A stretch of DNA of 64,000 nucleotides from Yanghanlia caeni (GCA_030733815.1 JAUZQE010000004.1:1-64000), one strand, 5' to 3'; shown: positions 20,185 to 28,908, counted from the first letter of the stretch. Numbers and translations: made by a program. Notes: generated by a model not told the origin, from the letters alone.

Positions 20185-20700
20185 ATGAATCCATTCACAC
20201 ATTCCACCGTGGCCACGCCGCGGCCGCTTGAAGGCCGCGGCCGATCTTTCGGTTCGCGGTCGTCGCCCACGCATGCCGGGTCACGGGCCATCACGACGGA
20301 TGCCGCCGCATCACCCGCAGGCACCCCATCGTCTTCGTCAGGCGGGCGTCCGGCCCGTTCGGCCCCACCGTCGGGGCGCACGGTGCGTCGGGCACGCCTG
20401 GCATGGGGCGCCGCCATGGTCGCCGCTGCGCTGTTTGCGCCGGGCGTGGCCGCTGCGCTCGACGTGAATGCCGCCACCACTCAGCAGCTTCAGGAAATCA
20501 AGGGCATCGGCCCCAAGATGGCACAGGTCATCGTCGAAGAGCGCGAACGTGGCGGGCGGTTCGAGTCGCTTGCCGATCTGTCTGAACGCGTCAAGGGCAT
20601 CGGCCCGAAAAAGGCGGCGGCCATGCAGTCCTCGGGGTTGTCGGTCGGGCCTGCCGCGCCGAAGCCGCCTGCATCCAAGGGGGGTGCGCAACGCCGCTGA
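20185..20700 (+). CDS. comEA: ComEA-like helix-hairpin-helix protein
   Basis: 171-residue protein. The last about 75 residues form two HhH motifs (LQEIKGIGPKMAQVIVEERERGG and LSERVKGIGPKKAAAM) typical of ComEA, the DNA-uptake binding protein of the periplasm. Residues 1-65 are a Ser/Pro/Ala/Arg-rich low-complexity stretch; then a hydrophobic segment (LAWGAAMVAAALFAPGVAAA, about residues 73-92) can serve as signal peptide or membrane anchor. The start at 20185 is set by an AGGAGG site; an upstream ATG at 20122 lacks one. The long basic N-terminus before the export signal is unusual, and the true start could be further inside, near the hydrophobic segment. Confidence 0.8.
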   Translation: MNPFTHSTVATPRPLEGRGRSFGSRSSPTHAGSRAITTDAAASPAGTPSSSSGGRPARSAPPSGRTVRRARLAWGAAMVAAALFAPGVAAALDVNAATTQQLQEIKGIGPKMAQVIVEERERGGRFESLADLSERVKGIGPKKAAAMQSSGLSVGPAAPKPPASKGGAQRR

Positions 20701-20752
20701 GCGTGTGCGGGTTAGATGCGAATAGGGCTTCGGCCGGTGTATGATTTTGCGC

Positions 20753-21658
20753 ATGACTACCTACCACACCATCGAAGACATCATCGGCTCCACGCCTCTG
20801 GTGCGTCTGCAGCGGCTGCCGGGCGAAGCGGGCGCTGCGCGCGGCAATGTCATTCTTGCCAAGCTCGAAGGCAACAATCCGGCCGGCTCCGTCAAAGACC
20901 GGCCCGCCTTCGCCATGATCCGCGAAGCGGAAGCCCGTGGCGAGATCCAGCCCGGCGACACGCTCATCGAGGCCACCAGCGGCAACACCGGTATTGCGCT
21001 GGCCATGGCGGCTGCCGTGCGCGGCTACAAGATGATCCTCATCATGCCCGACAACCTGTCGGTGGAACGCCGTGCATCGATGACCGCCTATGGCGCACAG
21101 CTCATTCTCACGCCGGCCGATCAGGGCGGCATGGAATACGCTCGCGATCTGGCGGCGCGCATGCAGGCCGAGGGCAAGGGCAAGGTGCTCGACCAGTTCG
21201 GCAATTCCGACAACCCCCTGGCGCATCTGCAGGGCACCGGCCCCGAAATCTGGGAACAGACCAACGGCCGCGTTACCCATTTCGTCAGCGCCATGGGCAC
21301 TACGGGCACCATCATGGGCGTCAGTCAGTACCTCAAGTCGCGCAATCCGGCCATTCAGGTGGTGGGTGCACAGCCGGCCGAAGGTTCGCAGATTCCCGGT
21401 ATCCGCAAGTGGCCCGAAGAATATCTGCCGCGCATCTACGATCCCCAGCGCGTCGATGCCTTTGAATCGATCAGCCAGTCAGAAGCCGAAGAGATGGCGC
21501 GCCGGCTGGCCGCCGAGGAAGGCATCTTCGGCGGCATTTCGTCGGCCGGGGCATTGGTGGCGGCGCTGCGTGTGGCGCAGCGCGTTGAAAACGCCACCAT
21601 CGTGTTCATCGTGTGCGACCGGGGCGACCGCTACCTTTCAACGGGTGTCTTCAACTGA
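20753..21658 (+). CDS. cysM: Cysteine synthase B (O-acetylserine sulfhydrylase)
   Basis: 301-residue PLP enzyme making cysteine from O-acetylserine and sulfide or thiosulfate. The PLP lysine is in LEGNNPAGSVKDRPAFAMI; the substrate loop is EATSGNTGIALA; the phosphate cup is MGTTGTIMGVSQYL. The pattern NPAGSVKDR and the length favour the CysM type over CysK. The ATG at 20753 gives MTTYHTIEDIIGSTPLVRL, matching the family; an earlier ATG at 20741 is possible. Its 3' end overlaps that of the convergent mltB by 28 bp. Confidence 0.93.
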   Translation: MTTYHTIEDIIGSTPLVRLQRLPGEAGAARGNVILAKLEGNNPAGSVKDRPAFAMIREAEARGEIQPGDTLIEATSGNTGIALAMAAAVRGYKMILIMPDNLSVERRASMTAYGAQLILTPADQGGMEYARDLAARMQAEGKGKVLDQFGNSDNPLAHLQGTGPEIWEQTNGRVTHFVSAMGTTGTIMGVSQYLKSRNPAIQVVGAQPAEGSQIPGIRKWPEEYLPRIYDPQRVDAFESISQSEAEEMARRLAAEEGIFGGISSAGALVAALRVAQRVENATIVFIVCDRGDRYLSTGVFN

Positions 21659-22854
21659 GCCGTCGTGGGCCCATTGAGGCCCACGCGGCGTTCCAGTTCC
21701 TGTGCCAGGTCGGCCACCGAACTGGCATAGAAGTAACTGCGGTTGTAGTGGGTGAGCGCAAAGAAGTTGGGCGTGCCCACACGGAATTCCACGGTATTGC
21801 GGGGCTCATCAACCAGATTCACCATGCCGAGCGGGTGCTGTTGCCAGGCACCGGCAGCGTGCGCCGGCTGCGCGCGCGCCCCTGCAGCTTCCAGTTGCGC
21901 CCACGTCAGCGTGGGTTCCAGACCCCCCGTGACGAATGACGCGGGGTTGTTCGGCAGCGTTACGGGCGCAAATACCGGCAGGCCGGGCACCCAGCCATGC
22001 AGCCTGAGAAACCGGGCGACCGATTCAATGGCGTCGGCCGTGCTGCCATGCAGGTCGATCGCCCCGTCGCGGTCGCCGTCGGCGGCGTAGCGCATGAGGC
22101 TGCCCGGCATGAACTGGGGCAGGCCCATGGCACCCGCGAACGAGCCCGTGGCCGCCCGTGCATTCAGCTGCCCCAGGAAATCGAGCTGGATGAGATCGGC
22201 CAGCTGATTGCGAAAAAGATGGCTGCGCTCCGGCCGGCTGGCATCGGGGTAACGGAAGCCCAGTGTTGCCAGCGTATCGAGCACGCGGAAGTCGCCCGTG
22301 TAGCGCCCATATACCGTTTCCACGCCAATGATGGCCACGATGATCGAGGCGGGTACGCCGTGGGCCTGCTGGGTGCGGGCCAGCTGGGCTGCGTTTTCCT
22401 GCCAGAACTGTTGCCCCGTGCGAATGCGCACCGGTTCGACGTATCGGTTGCGGTAGGTGACCCAGCTGCGGCGAATGCGGGTGGAGGACGGTGCCATCAG
22501 CTTGGCGGCCGAGGCGTTGTACCGGGCATCGAGCAACAGGCTGCGTACGTGCTGCAGCGGCACGCCGCGCAGGCGCGCCACTTCTTCTGCATAGGCCTCG
22601 ATATCGGGTTCGAGTACGCCCTCGGTTCGTTGGAACGGGCGGCTCGATACTTCTGAGCGCCCGGCATTGATCGGCGTATCGGGAAGCGGCTGAGGCTGCA
22701 CGGCTGCAGCCGGTGCGAGGGGCGGTGTACCGGGCTGCGCACCGGTGCGTGCCGCGGTGGCATCACCCGGTTCGACGCCCGCAGGCCCGCCCGCGCAGGC
22801 GGTGGTCAGAAGGGTGAGCAAAGCGGCTTGCAAAATGCGTGTTCGTCTGAACAT
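21631..22854 (-). CDS. mltB: Membrane-bound lytic murein transglycosylase B
   Basis: 407-residue lipoprotein of the MltB/SLT_2 family that cleaves peptidoglycan between MurNAc and GlcNAc with 1,6-anhydro formation. The signal sequence ends with a lipobox LTTAC at about residue 20, so it is anchored as a lipoprotein. After a Pro/Ala linker, the catalytic region has IVAIIGVETVYGRYTGDF with the catalytic Glu, and FAGAMGLPQFMPGSLMRYAADGDRDG. The C-terminal part has the VEFRVGTPNFFALTHYNRSYFYA ending common to MltB. It overlaps cysM tail to tail and lies 11 bp from the divergent deacetylase gene. Confidence 0.93.
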   Translation of the reverse strand: MFRRTRILQAALLTLLTTACAGGPAGVEPGDATAARTGAQPGTPPLAPAAAVQPQPLPDTPINAGRSEVSSRPFQRTEGVLEPDIEAYAEEVARLRGVPLQHVRSLLLDARYNASAAKLMAPSSTRIRRSWVTYRNRYVEPVRIRTGQQFWQENAAQLARTQQAHGVPASIIVAIIGVETVYGRYTGDFRVLDTLATLGFRYPDASRPERSHLFRNQLADLIQLDFLGQLNARAATGSFAGAMGLPQFMPGSLMRYAADGDRDGAIDLHGSTADAIESVARFLRLHGWVPGLPVFAPVTLPNNPASFVTGGLEPTLTWAQLEAAGARAQPAHAAGAWQQHPLGMVNLVDEPRNTVEFRVGTPNFFALTHYNRSYFYASSVADLAQELERRVGLNGPTTAQLKTPVER

Positions 22855-22865
22855 AATCGACCTTT

Positions 22866-23792
22866 ATGGAGACCCTATACATTACCAGCCCGGCGTGTCA
22901 TCGGCACGAAATGGGCAGCTGGCATCCCGAATGCCCGGAGCGGCTTGACGCCGTGAACGATCAGTTGCTTTCCAGTGGCGTTCTGCCGCTGCTCGACTCG
23001 TTTCCCAGCCCGCGTCCAGCCACCGAGGCGGAGGTATTGCGGGTGCATGCCGAATCGCATCTGGCCCATCTCAAGGCGTTGTCTCCTGCCTCGGGCTATG
23101 CGGCCATCGACGGCGACACGCTCATGAATCCGCATACCCTTGCTGCGGCGTTCGAGGCGGCTGGCGCCGGCATCGCTGCCGTGGATTCAATCATGCGAGG
23201 CGAAGCCAATTCCGCCTTCTGTAACGTGCGCCCGCCCGGGCATCATGCCGAATCGGCCCGTGCCATGGGCTTCTGTTTCTTCAATAACGTGGCGGTGGCG
23301 GCGGCGCACGCGCTCGAGCATCATGGGCTCGAGCGGGTGGCGATCGTAGACTTCGACGTGCATCACGGCAACGGCACCGAAGACATTTTCTTCGACGACC
23401 CGCGCGTCATGATGTGCAGCTTTTACCAGCATCCGTTCTATCCCAACCTGCGTCGCGAGGGCAGCCGCGACCACATGGTCAACATTCCCGTCGATGCCTA
23501 CACCACCGGCTTCGATCTGCGCCAGGTGGTCAGCGACATCTGGGTGCCGCGCCTGTACCATTTCGCACCGCAAATGCTGTTCATATCGGCGGGCTTCGAT
23601 GCGCATCGCGAAGACGAAATGGGTCAGCTGGGCATGGTGGAAGGCGATTACGCCTGGATCACCGACCAGCTGGTGGCGCTGGCCGAACGCACGGCCCAGG
23701 GGCGCATCGTCAGCATGCTCGAAGGGGGCTACAACCTCTCGGCGCTGGGCCGCAGCGCGGTGGCGCACATTCGTTCGCTTTCAAAGTTGTAG
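22866..23792 (+). CDS. Histone-deacetylase-family amidohydrolase
   Basis: 308-residue zinc-dependent deacetylase of the HDAC/AcuC/AphA superfamily. Catalytic elements are all present: VRPPGHHAESARAMGFCFFNN (His-His pair), VAIVDFDVHHGNGTEDIFF (Asp and His zinc ligands), SAGFDAHREDEMG (second Asp) and the C-terminal EGGYNLSALG with the transition-state Tyr. Bacterial members act on acetylated lysines, acetylpolyamines or other small amides. The substrate here is not evident; no acetyltransferase neighbour is seen, and the gene stands between mltB and the etf operon. It starts 11 bp from divergent mltB, so the two promoters must overlap. Confidence 0.9.
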   Translation: METLYITSPACHRHEMGSWHPECPERLDAVNDQLLSSGVLPLLDSFPSPRPATEAEVLRVHAESHLAHLKALSPASGYAAIDGDTLMNPHTLAAAFEAAGAGIAAVDSIMRGEANSAFCNVRPPGHHAESARAMGFCFFNNVAVAAAHALEHHGLERVAIVDFDVHHGNGTEDIFFDDPRVMMCSFYQHPFYPNLRREGSRDHMVNIPVDAYTTGFDLRQVVSDIWVPRLYHFAPQMLFISAGFDAHREDEMGQLGMVEGDYAWITDQLVALAERTAQGRIVSMLEGGYNLSALGRSAVAHIRSLSKL

Positions 23793-23916
23793 AATAAAAG
23801 TCTTTGTGTGTATATGAGGCAGGATCGAGTAGGGCAGCCGCCTTCGTCATCAAGGCGTCGATGCGTTACTGGCGATGCCGAGTTTCTGGTTTTGTGAAAT
23901 CCGTGGAGGATGCTCG

Positions 23917-24666
23917 ATGAAGGTGTTAGTGCCTGTCAAGCGCGTCGTTGACTACAACGTCAAGGTTCGCGTCAAGTCAGACCAAACTGGCGTAGATATC
24001 GCCAACGTGAAGATGTCCATGAACCCCTTCGACGAAATCGCCGTCGAAGAGGCGACGCGGCTGAAAGAAAAGGGTGTGGCGACCGAAATCGTCGCCGTGT
24101 CGTGTGGCGTGGCGCAGTCGCAAGAAACCTTGCGCACGGCCATGGCCATCGGCGCCGATCGCGGCATCCTGGTTCAAACCGACGCCGAGCTGCAGCCGCT
24201 GGCCGTGGCCAAGCTGCTCAAGGCACTGGTTGACAAGGAACAGCCCCAGCTCGTAATTCTTGGCAAGCAGGCGATCGACGACGACGCCAATCAAACCGGC
24301 CAGATGCTCGCTGCGCTGCTCGACTGGCCGCAAGCCACGTTCGCCAGCAAGGTCGAAGTAAACGGCGACAAGGTTCAGGTCACCCGTGAAGTCGACGGTG
24401 GCCTTGAAACCGTGGCGCTCACGCTGCCTGCCATCATTACCACCGATCTTCGCCTGAACGAGCCGCGTTACGTCACGCTGCCCAACATCATGAAGGCCAA
24501 GAAAAAGCAGCTCGACACCGTCAGCCCCGAAGATCTGGGTGTCGACGTCGCACCGCGCCTCAAGACGCTGAAGGTTACCGAGCCGCCCGCACGCAAGGCC
24601 GGCATCATGGTGCCCGACGTTGCAACGCTGGTCGACAAACTGAAGAACGAAGCAAAGGTGGTTTGA
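23917..24666 (+). CDS. etfB: Electron transfer flavoprotein beta subunit
   Basis: 249-residue EtfB, which binds AMP and with EtfA passes electrons from acyl-CoA dehydrogenases to ETF-ubiquinone oxidoreductase. Family signature elements are [51 protein letters not shown] and the ATTD-like [25 protein letters not shown] recognition loop. The ATG at 23917 is preceded by GGAGGA; the frame extends to 23875 without support. etfA follows 2 nt after the stop. Confidence 0.97.
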   Translation: MKVLVPVKRVVDYNVKVRVKSDQTGVDIANVKMSMNPFDEIAVEEATRLKEKGVATEIVAVSCGVAQSQETLRTAMAIGADRGILVQTDAELQPLAVAKLLKALVDKEQPQLVILGKQAIDDDANQTGQMLAALLDWPQATFASKVEVNGDKVQVTREVDGGLETVALTLPAIITTDLRLNEPRYVTLPNIMKAKKKQLDTVSPEDLGVDVAPRLKTLKVTEPPARKAGIMVPDVATLVDKLKNEAKVV

Positions 24667-24668
24667 TC

Positions 24669-25598
24669 ATGACGAATCTGGTTATTGCGGAACACGACAA
24701 CGTTCAGCTCAAGGCGGCCACGCTCAGCGCCGTGGCCGCGGCAGCCGCCATCGGTGGCGACACGCACGTTCTGGTGGCCGGCAGCGGTGCTCAGGCCGTG
24801 GCCGAGCAGGCATCCAAGATCGCGGGCGTCTCCAAGGTGATTCTGGCCGACGGCGCCTCGCTGGAATACGACCTGGCCGAGAATGTCGCGGCGCAGGTGC
24901 TCGAAATCGCGGGCAACTACAGCCACATCCTGTTCCCCGCAACGGCTTCCGGCAAGAACATCGCACCGCGCGTGGCGGCCAAGCTCGACGTCGCCCAGAT
25001 TTCCGACATCATCGCCGTCGAATCGGCCGACACCTTCCAGCGTCCCATCTATGCGGGCAACGCCATTGCAACGGTGCAGTCGTCCGACAGCGTGAAGGTC
25101 ATCACCGTACGTACCACGGCGTTCGACGCCGCAGCCGCGCAAGGCGGCAGTGCCGCGATCGAAACGGTGGCGGCCGTTGCCGATTCCGGCAAGTCCTCGT
25201 TCGTGGGCCGTGAATTCGCCAAGAGCGACCGCCCCGAACTGGCCGGTGCTTCGGTCGTGGTGTCGGGCGGTCGCGGCCTGGGCAGCGCCGAGAACTTCAA
25301 AATTCTCGACGCACTGGCCGACAAGCTGGGCGCGGCGCTGGGTGCCTCGCGTGCCGCCGTCGATGCGGGCTATGCCCCCAACGATTGGCAGGTGGGTCAA
25401 ACCGGCAAGATCGTTGCGCCCCAGCTGTACATTGCGGTGGGCATTTCGGGTGCCATTCAGCACCTGGCCGGTATGAAAGACTCCAAGGTCATCGTGGCCA
25501 TCAACAAAGACGCCGAAGCCCCCATTTTCGGCGTGGCCGACTACGGTCTTGCGGCCGACCTGTTCCAGGCTGTTCCGGAACTCACCAACGCGCTGTAA
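24669..25598 (+). CDS. etfA: Electron transfer flavoprotein alpha subunit
   Basis: 309-residue EtfA. The C-terminal FAD domain is clear: VVSGGRGLGSAENFKIL, GASRAAVDAGYAPNDWQVGQTGKIVAPQLYIAVGISGAIQHLAGM and VAINKDAEAPIFGVADYG. It forms the soluble heterodimer with EtfB that collects electrons from dehydrogenases such as the acyl-CoA dehydrogenase encoded next. The start at 24669 (MTNLVIAEHDN) is the family start; an ATG six bases upstream is also in frame. A strong terminator follows. Confidence 0.97.
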   Translation: MTNLVIAEHDNVQLKAATLSAVAAAAAIGGDTHVLVAGSGAQAVAEQASKIAGVSKVILADGASLEYDLAENVAAQVLEIAGNYSHILFPATASGKNIAPRVAAKLDVAQISDIIAVESADTFQRPIYAGNAIATVQSSDSVKVITVRTTAFDAAAAQGGSAAIETVAAVADSGKSSFVGREFAKSDRPELAGASVVVSGGRGLGSAENFKILDALADKLGAALGASRAAVDAGYAPNDWQVGQTGKIVAPQLYIAVGISGAIQHLAGMKDSKVIVAINKDAEAPIFGVADYGLAADLFQAVPELTNAL

Positions 25599-25660
25599 TC
25601 CGCGCGGCTCTGCTGGCGCCGGTGCGCTTTGCGCGCCCCGGTTGCATCAAGGGCCTGTCA

Positions 25661-25696
25661 CGCCCCGTTCAGCCTTCTGAACGGGGCGTTTCTTTG
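25661..25696 (+). terminator. Terminator of etfBA
   Basis: A perfect 12-bp stem (CGCCCCGTTCAG and CTGAACGGGGCG) around a CCTT loop, followed by TTTCTTTG. Confidence 0.92.
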
Positions 25697-25822
25697 CGCT
25701 GACGCAGTACGCCGGTAACGATCCCGATGTATGATTGGCCTGGTGCCCACTTGGGCGTACACATTCTGAAAAACTCACACCTGGCGCCGAGGGTTTCGGC
25801 GTTGAAGAATTGCGGAGACAAC

Positions 25823-27640
25823 ATGACGTACCAAGCCCCTGTCGAAGACATCCGTTTCGTGTTCAAGGAACTGGCCGACCTGGATGGCATTCTTTCCCTG
25901 CCGGCGCATTCCGGTCTCGATGAAGAAACCGTCGATGCCGTTCTGAACGAGAACGCACGCTTCGTGCAGGAAGTGGTGGCTCCCCTGAATCGTACCGGTG
26001 ACCTGCAGCCCGCCAAATGGGAAGACGGCGAGGTGCGCGTCTCGCCCGGTTTCCGTGAAGCCTTTCTTGAATTCGCCCAGGGCGGGTGGCAAGGTCTGCA
26101 GCACGACCCTGAATGGGGCGGGCAGGGCCTTCCCCGGCTGCTGAGCGCGGCAACGTCCGAAACGCTGAACTCGGCCAACCTTTCCTTTGCGCTGTGCCCG
26201 CTGCTGACCGATGGCGTGATCGAGGCGCTTTCCATCGCCGGTTCGCCCGAACAGCGCGAACGCTTCCTGCCGGCCCTGCTCGAAGGCCGCTGGACGGGCA
26301 CCATGAACCTCACCGAGCCGCAGGCCGGCTCCGACCTCGCCCAGATTGCCACGCGCGCGCTGCCCCAGGAAGACGGTACATACCGCCTGCACGGGCAGAA
26401 AATTTTCATCACCTACGGCGAACACGACATGGCCGAGAACATCGTGCATCTCGTGCTCGCACGCACGCCCGACGCGCCCAAGGGTGTGAAGGGCATTTCG
26501 CTGTTCATCGTGCCCAAGTTCCTGGTGAACGAAGACGGTTCGCTCGGCGCCCGCAACGACGTATGGTGTGCATCCATCGAGCACAAGCTGGGCATTCATG
26601 GCAGCCCCACCACGGTGCTTTTCTATGGCTCGGGCAAGGGCGACGTGGGCGAGGGTGCCGTGGGCTACCTGGTGGGCGAAGAAAACCGCGGTCTCGAATA
26701 CATGTTCATCATGATGAACGCGGCGCGTTATGCCGTGGGTGTTCAGGGTGTGGCAGTCAGCGAGCGTGCCCTGCAGCAGGCCGTGGCGTATGCCGCCGAA
26801 CGCGTGCAGGGTCAGGCCCTGGAAGGGTCGGCGGGCCCGGTCACCATCGATCGTCACCCCGACGTGCAGCGCATGCTGCTCACCATGCGTGCAATCACCG
26901 AAGGCATTCGCGCCACCGCGTTGTGTGCGGCAGGCGTGGCTGATCGGGCGCATGCCGCGGCCGACGAACACGAGCGTGCCCGCAGCAAGGCCCTGTACGA
27001 CTACCTGGTGCCCATCGTCAAGGGCTTTTCCACCGAAGCGTCCATCGAGGTCACATCGCTGGGCGTACAGGTGCACGGCGGCATGGGTTTCATCGAAGAA
27101 ACCGGCGCGGCACAGTATTATCGCGACGCCCGTATTCTGCCGATCTACGAAGGCACGACCGCCATTCAGGCCAACGATTTCGTGGGCCGCAAGATTCTGC
27201 GCGACGGCGGCACCGTGGCGCTGGGCGTGGTCGAGCAGATGCGGGCCACCGTCAAGGGTCTTGAAGACGCCGCCGCAGCCGGTGGTGACGACGCCGCGGC
27301 GCTTACGTTGATCGCCACCCGGCTCCAGTCGGCCGCAGCTGCCTACGAGGCCGCCCTGCGTCATGTGCTCGAGAACGCGCGCCAAGATATTCGCGGTGTC
27401 TACATGGGCAGCGTTCCGCTGCTCATGCTGGCGGGTACCGTGCACGCGGGGTGGCAGCTGGCGCGTGCCGCACAGGCCTGCCACAGGCATCAGCAGGCCG
27501 GTACGGCAACGCCGTTCCATCAGCGCAAGCTGGCTACCGCCGTGTTCTATGCGGCCCATGTGCTGTGTCGCGCACAGGGCTTGTCAGACGCCGTTCAGGC
27601 GGGTGGCCTGGCAGCTGATTATGCCAACCGAGCCATATAA
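25823..27640 (+). CDS. Long-form acyl-CoA dehydrogenase
   Basis: 605-residue FAD acyl-CoA dehydrogenase with a C-terminal extension. Domains: N-terminal helical region from MTYQAPVEDIRFVF, the middle beta domain with TGTMNLTEPQAGSDLAQI and YGEHDMAENIVHLVLART, the C-terminal helical domain with GGMGFIEETGAAQYYRDARILPIYEGTTAIQANDF, and about 110 extra residues (acyl-CoA dehydrogenase C-terminal domain). This architecture is shared by DmdC-type (methylmercaptopropionyl-CoA) enzymes and by other broad acyl-CoA dehydrogenases, so the substrate is uncertain. It lies downstream of etfBA, its likely electron acceptor, but behind its own leader. The start at 25823 has a GGAGA site. Confidence 0.92.
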   Translation: MTYQAPVEDIRFVFKELADLDGILSLPAHSGLDEETVDAVLNENARFVQEVVAPLNRTGDLQPAKWEDGEVRVSPGFREAFLEFAQGGWQGLQHDPEWGGQGLPRLLSAATSETLNSANLSFALCPLLTDGVIEALSIAGSPEQRERFLPALLEGRWTGTMNLTEPQAGSDLAQIATRALPQEDGTYRLHGQKIFITYGEHDMAENIVHLVLARTPDAPKGVKGISLFIVPKFLVNEDGSLGARNDVWCASIEHKLGIHGSPTTVLFYGSGKGDVGEGAVGYLVGEENRGLEYMFIMMNAARYAVGVQGVAVSERALQQAVAYAAERVQGQALEGSAGPVTIDRHPDVQRMLLTMRAITEGIRATALCAAGVADRAHAAADEHERARSKALYDYLVPIVKGFSTEASIEVTSLGVQVHGGMGFIEETGAAQYYRDARILPIYEGTTAIQANDFVGRKILRDGGTVALGVVEQMRATVKGLEDAAAAGGDDAAALTLIATRLQSAAAAYEAALRHVLENARQDIRGVYMGSVPLLMLAGTVHAGWQLARAAQACHRHQQAGTATPFHQRKLATAVFYAAHVLCRAQGLSDAVQAGGLAADYANRAI

Positions 27641-27650
27641 AATATATGCA

Positions 27651-27678
27651 TATAATCATTCATTATTTTGAATGAATG
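27651..27678 (+). promoter_or_regulatory. Candidate promoter and operator before peroxiredoxin
   Basis: TATAAT at 27651-27656 in an A/T-rich island is followed at once by an inverted repeat CATTCATT (27657-27664) and AATGAATG (27671-27678) with a 6-bp spacer. If TATAAT is the -10, the dyad covers the transcription start, a position typical of a repressor operator. The -35 is not clear. The dyad might instead be the end of the upstream transcript, though it lacks GC pairs and a T-tract. Confidence 0.4.
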
Positions 27679-27730
27679 GAATAAGGGCGCAGAATAGTAC
27701 GTGGTTCTAATCAACTTTCAAGGGAATCAC

Positions 27731-28372
27731 ATGACTACTCTGCGCCTGGGAGACACGGCTCCCGATTTCGAACAGGATTCCACCGAGGGTCGCATTCGTT
27801 TCCACGAATACCTTGGCGACAGCTGGGGTGTACTGTTCTCGCACCCGGCCGACTTCACGCCGGTGTGCACCACCGAGCTGGGCTACACGGCCATCGTTTC
27901 GGGCGAGTTCGCCAAGCGCAACGTCAAGGTCATTGCGGTTTCGGTCGACGACAACGACTCGCACAAGAAATGGGTGCAAGACATCAACGACACCCAGAAC
28001 ACCCAGGTGAATTTCCCGATTCTGGCCGATCCCGACCGCAAGGTGGCGACGCTCTACGACATGATTCACCCCAACGCCAGTACCACCGCCACGGTGCGCT
28101 CGGTGTTCGTGATCGACCCGGCCAAGAAGATCCGCATGATCCTCACGTACCCGGCCAGCACGGGGCGCAACTTCAACGAGATTCTTCGGGTGATCGATTC
28201 GCTGCAGCTCACCGACAACTACAGCGTTGCCACACCGGTGAACTGGGAACATGGCGACGACGTCATCATCGTCCCCAGCCTGCAAGACGAAGAAGTCATC
28301 AAGCAGAAGTTCCCCAAGGGCTACAAGGCTGTACGCCCCTATCTGCGCATTACGCCCCAGCCCGATCTCTGA
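27731..28372 (+). CDS. 1-Cys peroxiredoxin (Prx6 class)
   Basis: 213-residue thiol peroxidase reducing H2O2 and organic hydroperoxides. The peroxidatic Cys is in SHPADFTPVCTTELG near residue 46. The conserved Arg is in ATVRSVFVIDPAKKIRMILTYPASTGRNFNEILRVIDSLQ, and the long C-terminal part (VATPVNWEHGDDVIIVPS and KGYKAVRPYLRITPQPD) marks the Prx6/1-Cys class. No second redox Cys is visible. The ATG at 27731 fits the family start (TTLRLGDTAPDF). It is a single-gene unit behind an A/T-rich promoter and dyad. Confidence 0.95.
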   Translation: MTTLRLGDTAPDFEQDSTEGRIRFHEYLGDSWGVLFSHPADFTPVCTTELGYTAIVSGEFAKRNVKVIAVSVDDNDSHKKWVQDINDTQNTQVNFPILADPDRKVATLYDMIHPNASTTATVRSVFVIDPAKKIRMILTYPASTGRNFNEILRVIDSLQLTDNYSVATPVNWEHGDDVIIVPSLQDEEVIKQKFPKGYKAVRPYLRITPQPDL

Positions 28373-28379
28373 TGCGCTG

Positions 28380-28403
28380 CGTAACGGCGTAACGGCGTAA
28401 CGG
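28380..28403 (+). repeat. Three tandem copies of CGTAACGG
   Basis: Three perfect 8-bp units directly after the peroxiredoxin stop, followed by a degenerate CCTGACGG. The tract is non-coding and short; it may have arisen by slippage. Confidence 0.7.
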
Positions 28404-28444
28404 CCTGACGGTAGTGGTGTAACGCGCGTATGGGTGTAATTTGC

Positions 28445-28467
28445 ACGCCCCGCCCCCAGCGGGGCGT
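28445..28467 (+). terminator. Hairpin after peroxiredoxin gene
   Basis: ACGCCCCGC and GCGGGGCGT form a 9-bp stem around a 5-nt loop, followed by TGCATATA rather than a T-run. It is probably the transcript end of the peroxiredoxin gene, and it also separates that gene from the LexA-controlled promoter. Confidence 0.5.
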
Positions 28468-28509
28468 TGCATATATGACGCAAGCGCAGCGCAACTTGGG
28501 AACACCCGA

Positions 28510-28539
28510 TTGCATTCAATACTGTTTTTTCATACAGTA
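28510..28539 (+). promoter_or_regulatory. LexA-controlled (SOS) promoter
   Basis: TTGCAT (28510-28515) and TACAGT (28533-28538) are spaced 17 bp, a good sigma-70 promoter. Between and over them lies TACTGT-N8-ACAGTA (28520-28539), which matches both arms of the E. coli SOS box exactly. LexA bound here would cover the spacer and -10. Transcription would start near 28545, 27 nt before the ATG at 28572. A second outward dyad, ACAGT (28534-28538) with ACTGT (28546-28550), overlaps the box. Confidence 0.75.
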
Positions 28540-28571
28540 TCGAACACTGTATGGATAAACAGGGTGCTTAC

Positions 28572-28802
28572 ATGATCCCCGCACATGCCGAATCCCCGTT
28601 CAAGTGGCCGTTTCCTCCAAAACCTAAAGCGCCTGGCGCGGCGGTACGGCGCAGGTCTGCCGCCCGCCGTGCACGGCCCCGGCAGCAGGCGCGCAGTGGC
28701 GTGCTCACGCGCAGGGCCATGCTGGCCGATATCGCACTGGTCATCTTCTGGGGGGCCAGTATTCCCGGGCTCATGTGGCTGGGTGCCGCAGGCGGCTTTT
28801 AA
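28572..28802 (+). CDS. Small SOS-regulated single-span membrane protein
   Basis: 76-residue protein of no family I recognise. Residues 1-25 are Pro/Phe-rich, 26-48 strongly basic (10 Arg in [18 protein letters not shown] and nearby), and 52-72 form one hydrophobic helix ([20 protein letters not shown]). The positive-inside rule predicts a cytoplasmic N-terminus and a very short periplasmic end. It is the first gene after a consensus LexA box, so it should be induced by DNA damage. By analogy with Caulobacter SidA and DidA it could be a damage-induced division inhibitor; that role is inference from size, topology and promoter only. The start at 28572 has an AGGG site; an in-frame ATG at 28551 lies almost at the transcription start. 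Confidence 0.65.
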   Translation: MIPAHAESPFKWPFPPKPKAPGAAVRRRSAARRARPRQQARSGVLTRRAMLADIALVIFWGASIPGLMWLGAAGGF

Positions 28803-28908
28803 CTTCCGCTTCCCGGCAAAAGCTGCTAAAATCCCGGGCTTATCTCATCCTCTGCCTTGGGAAAACATTTCACCTTTACACCCACTGCAAGATGACTGGA
28901 GCCCAACC

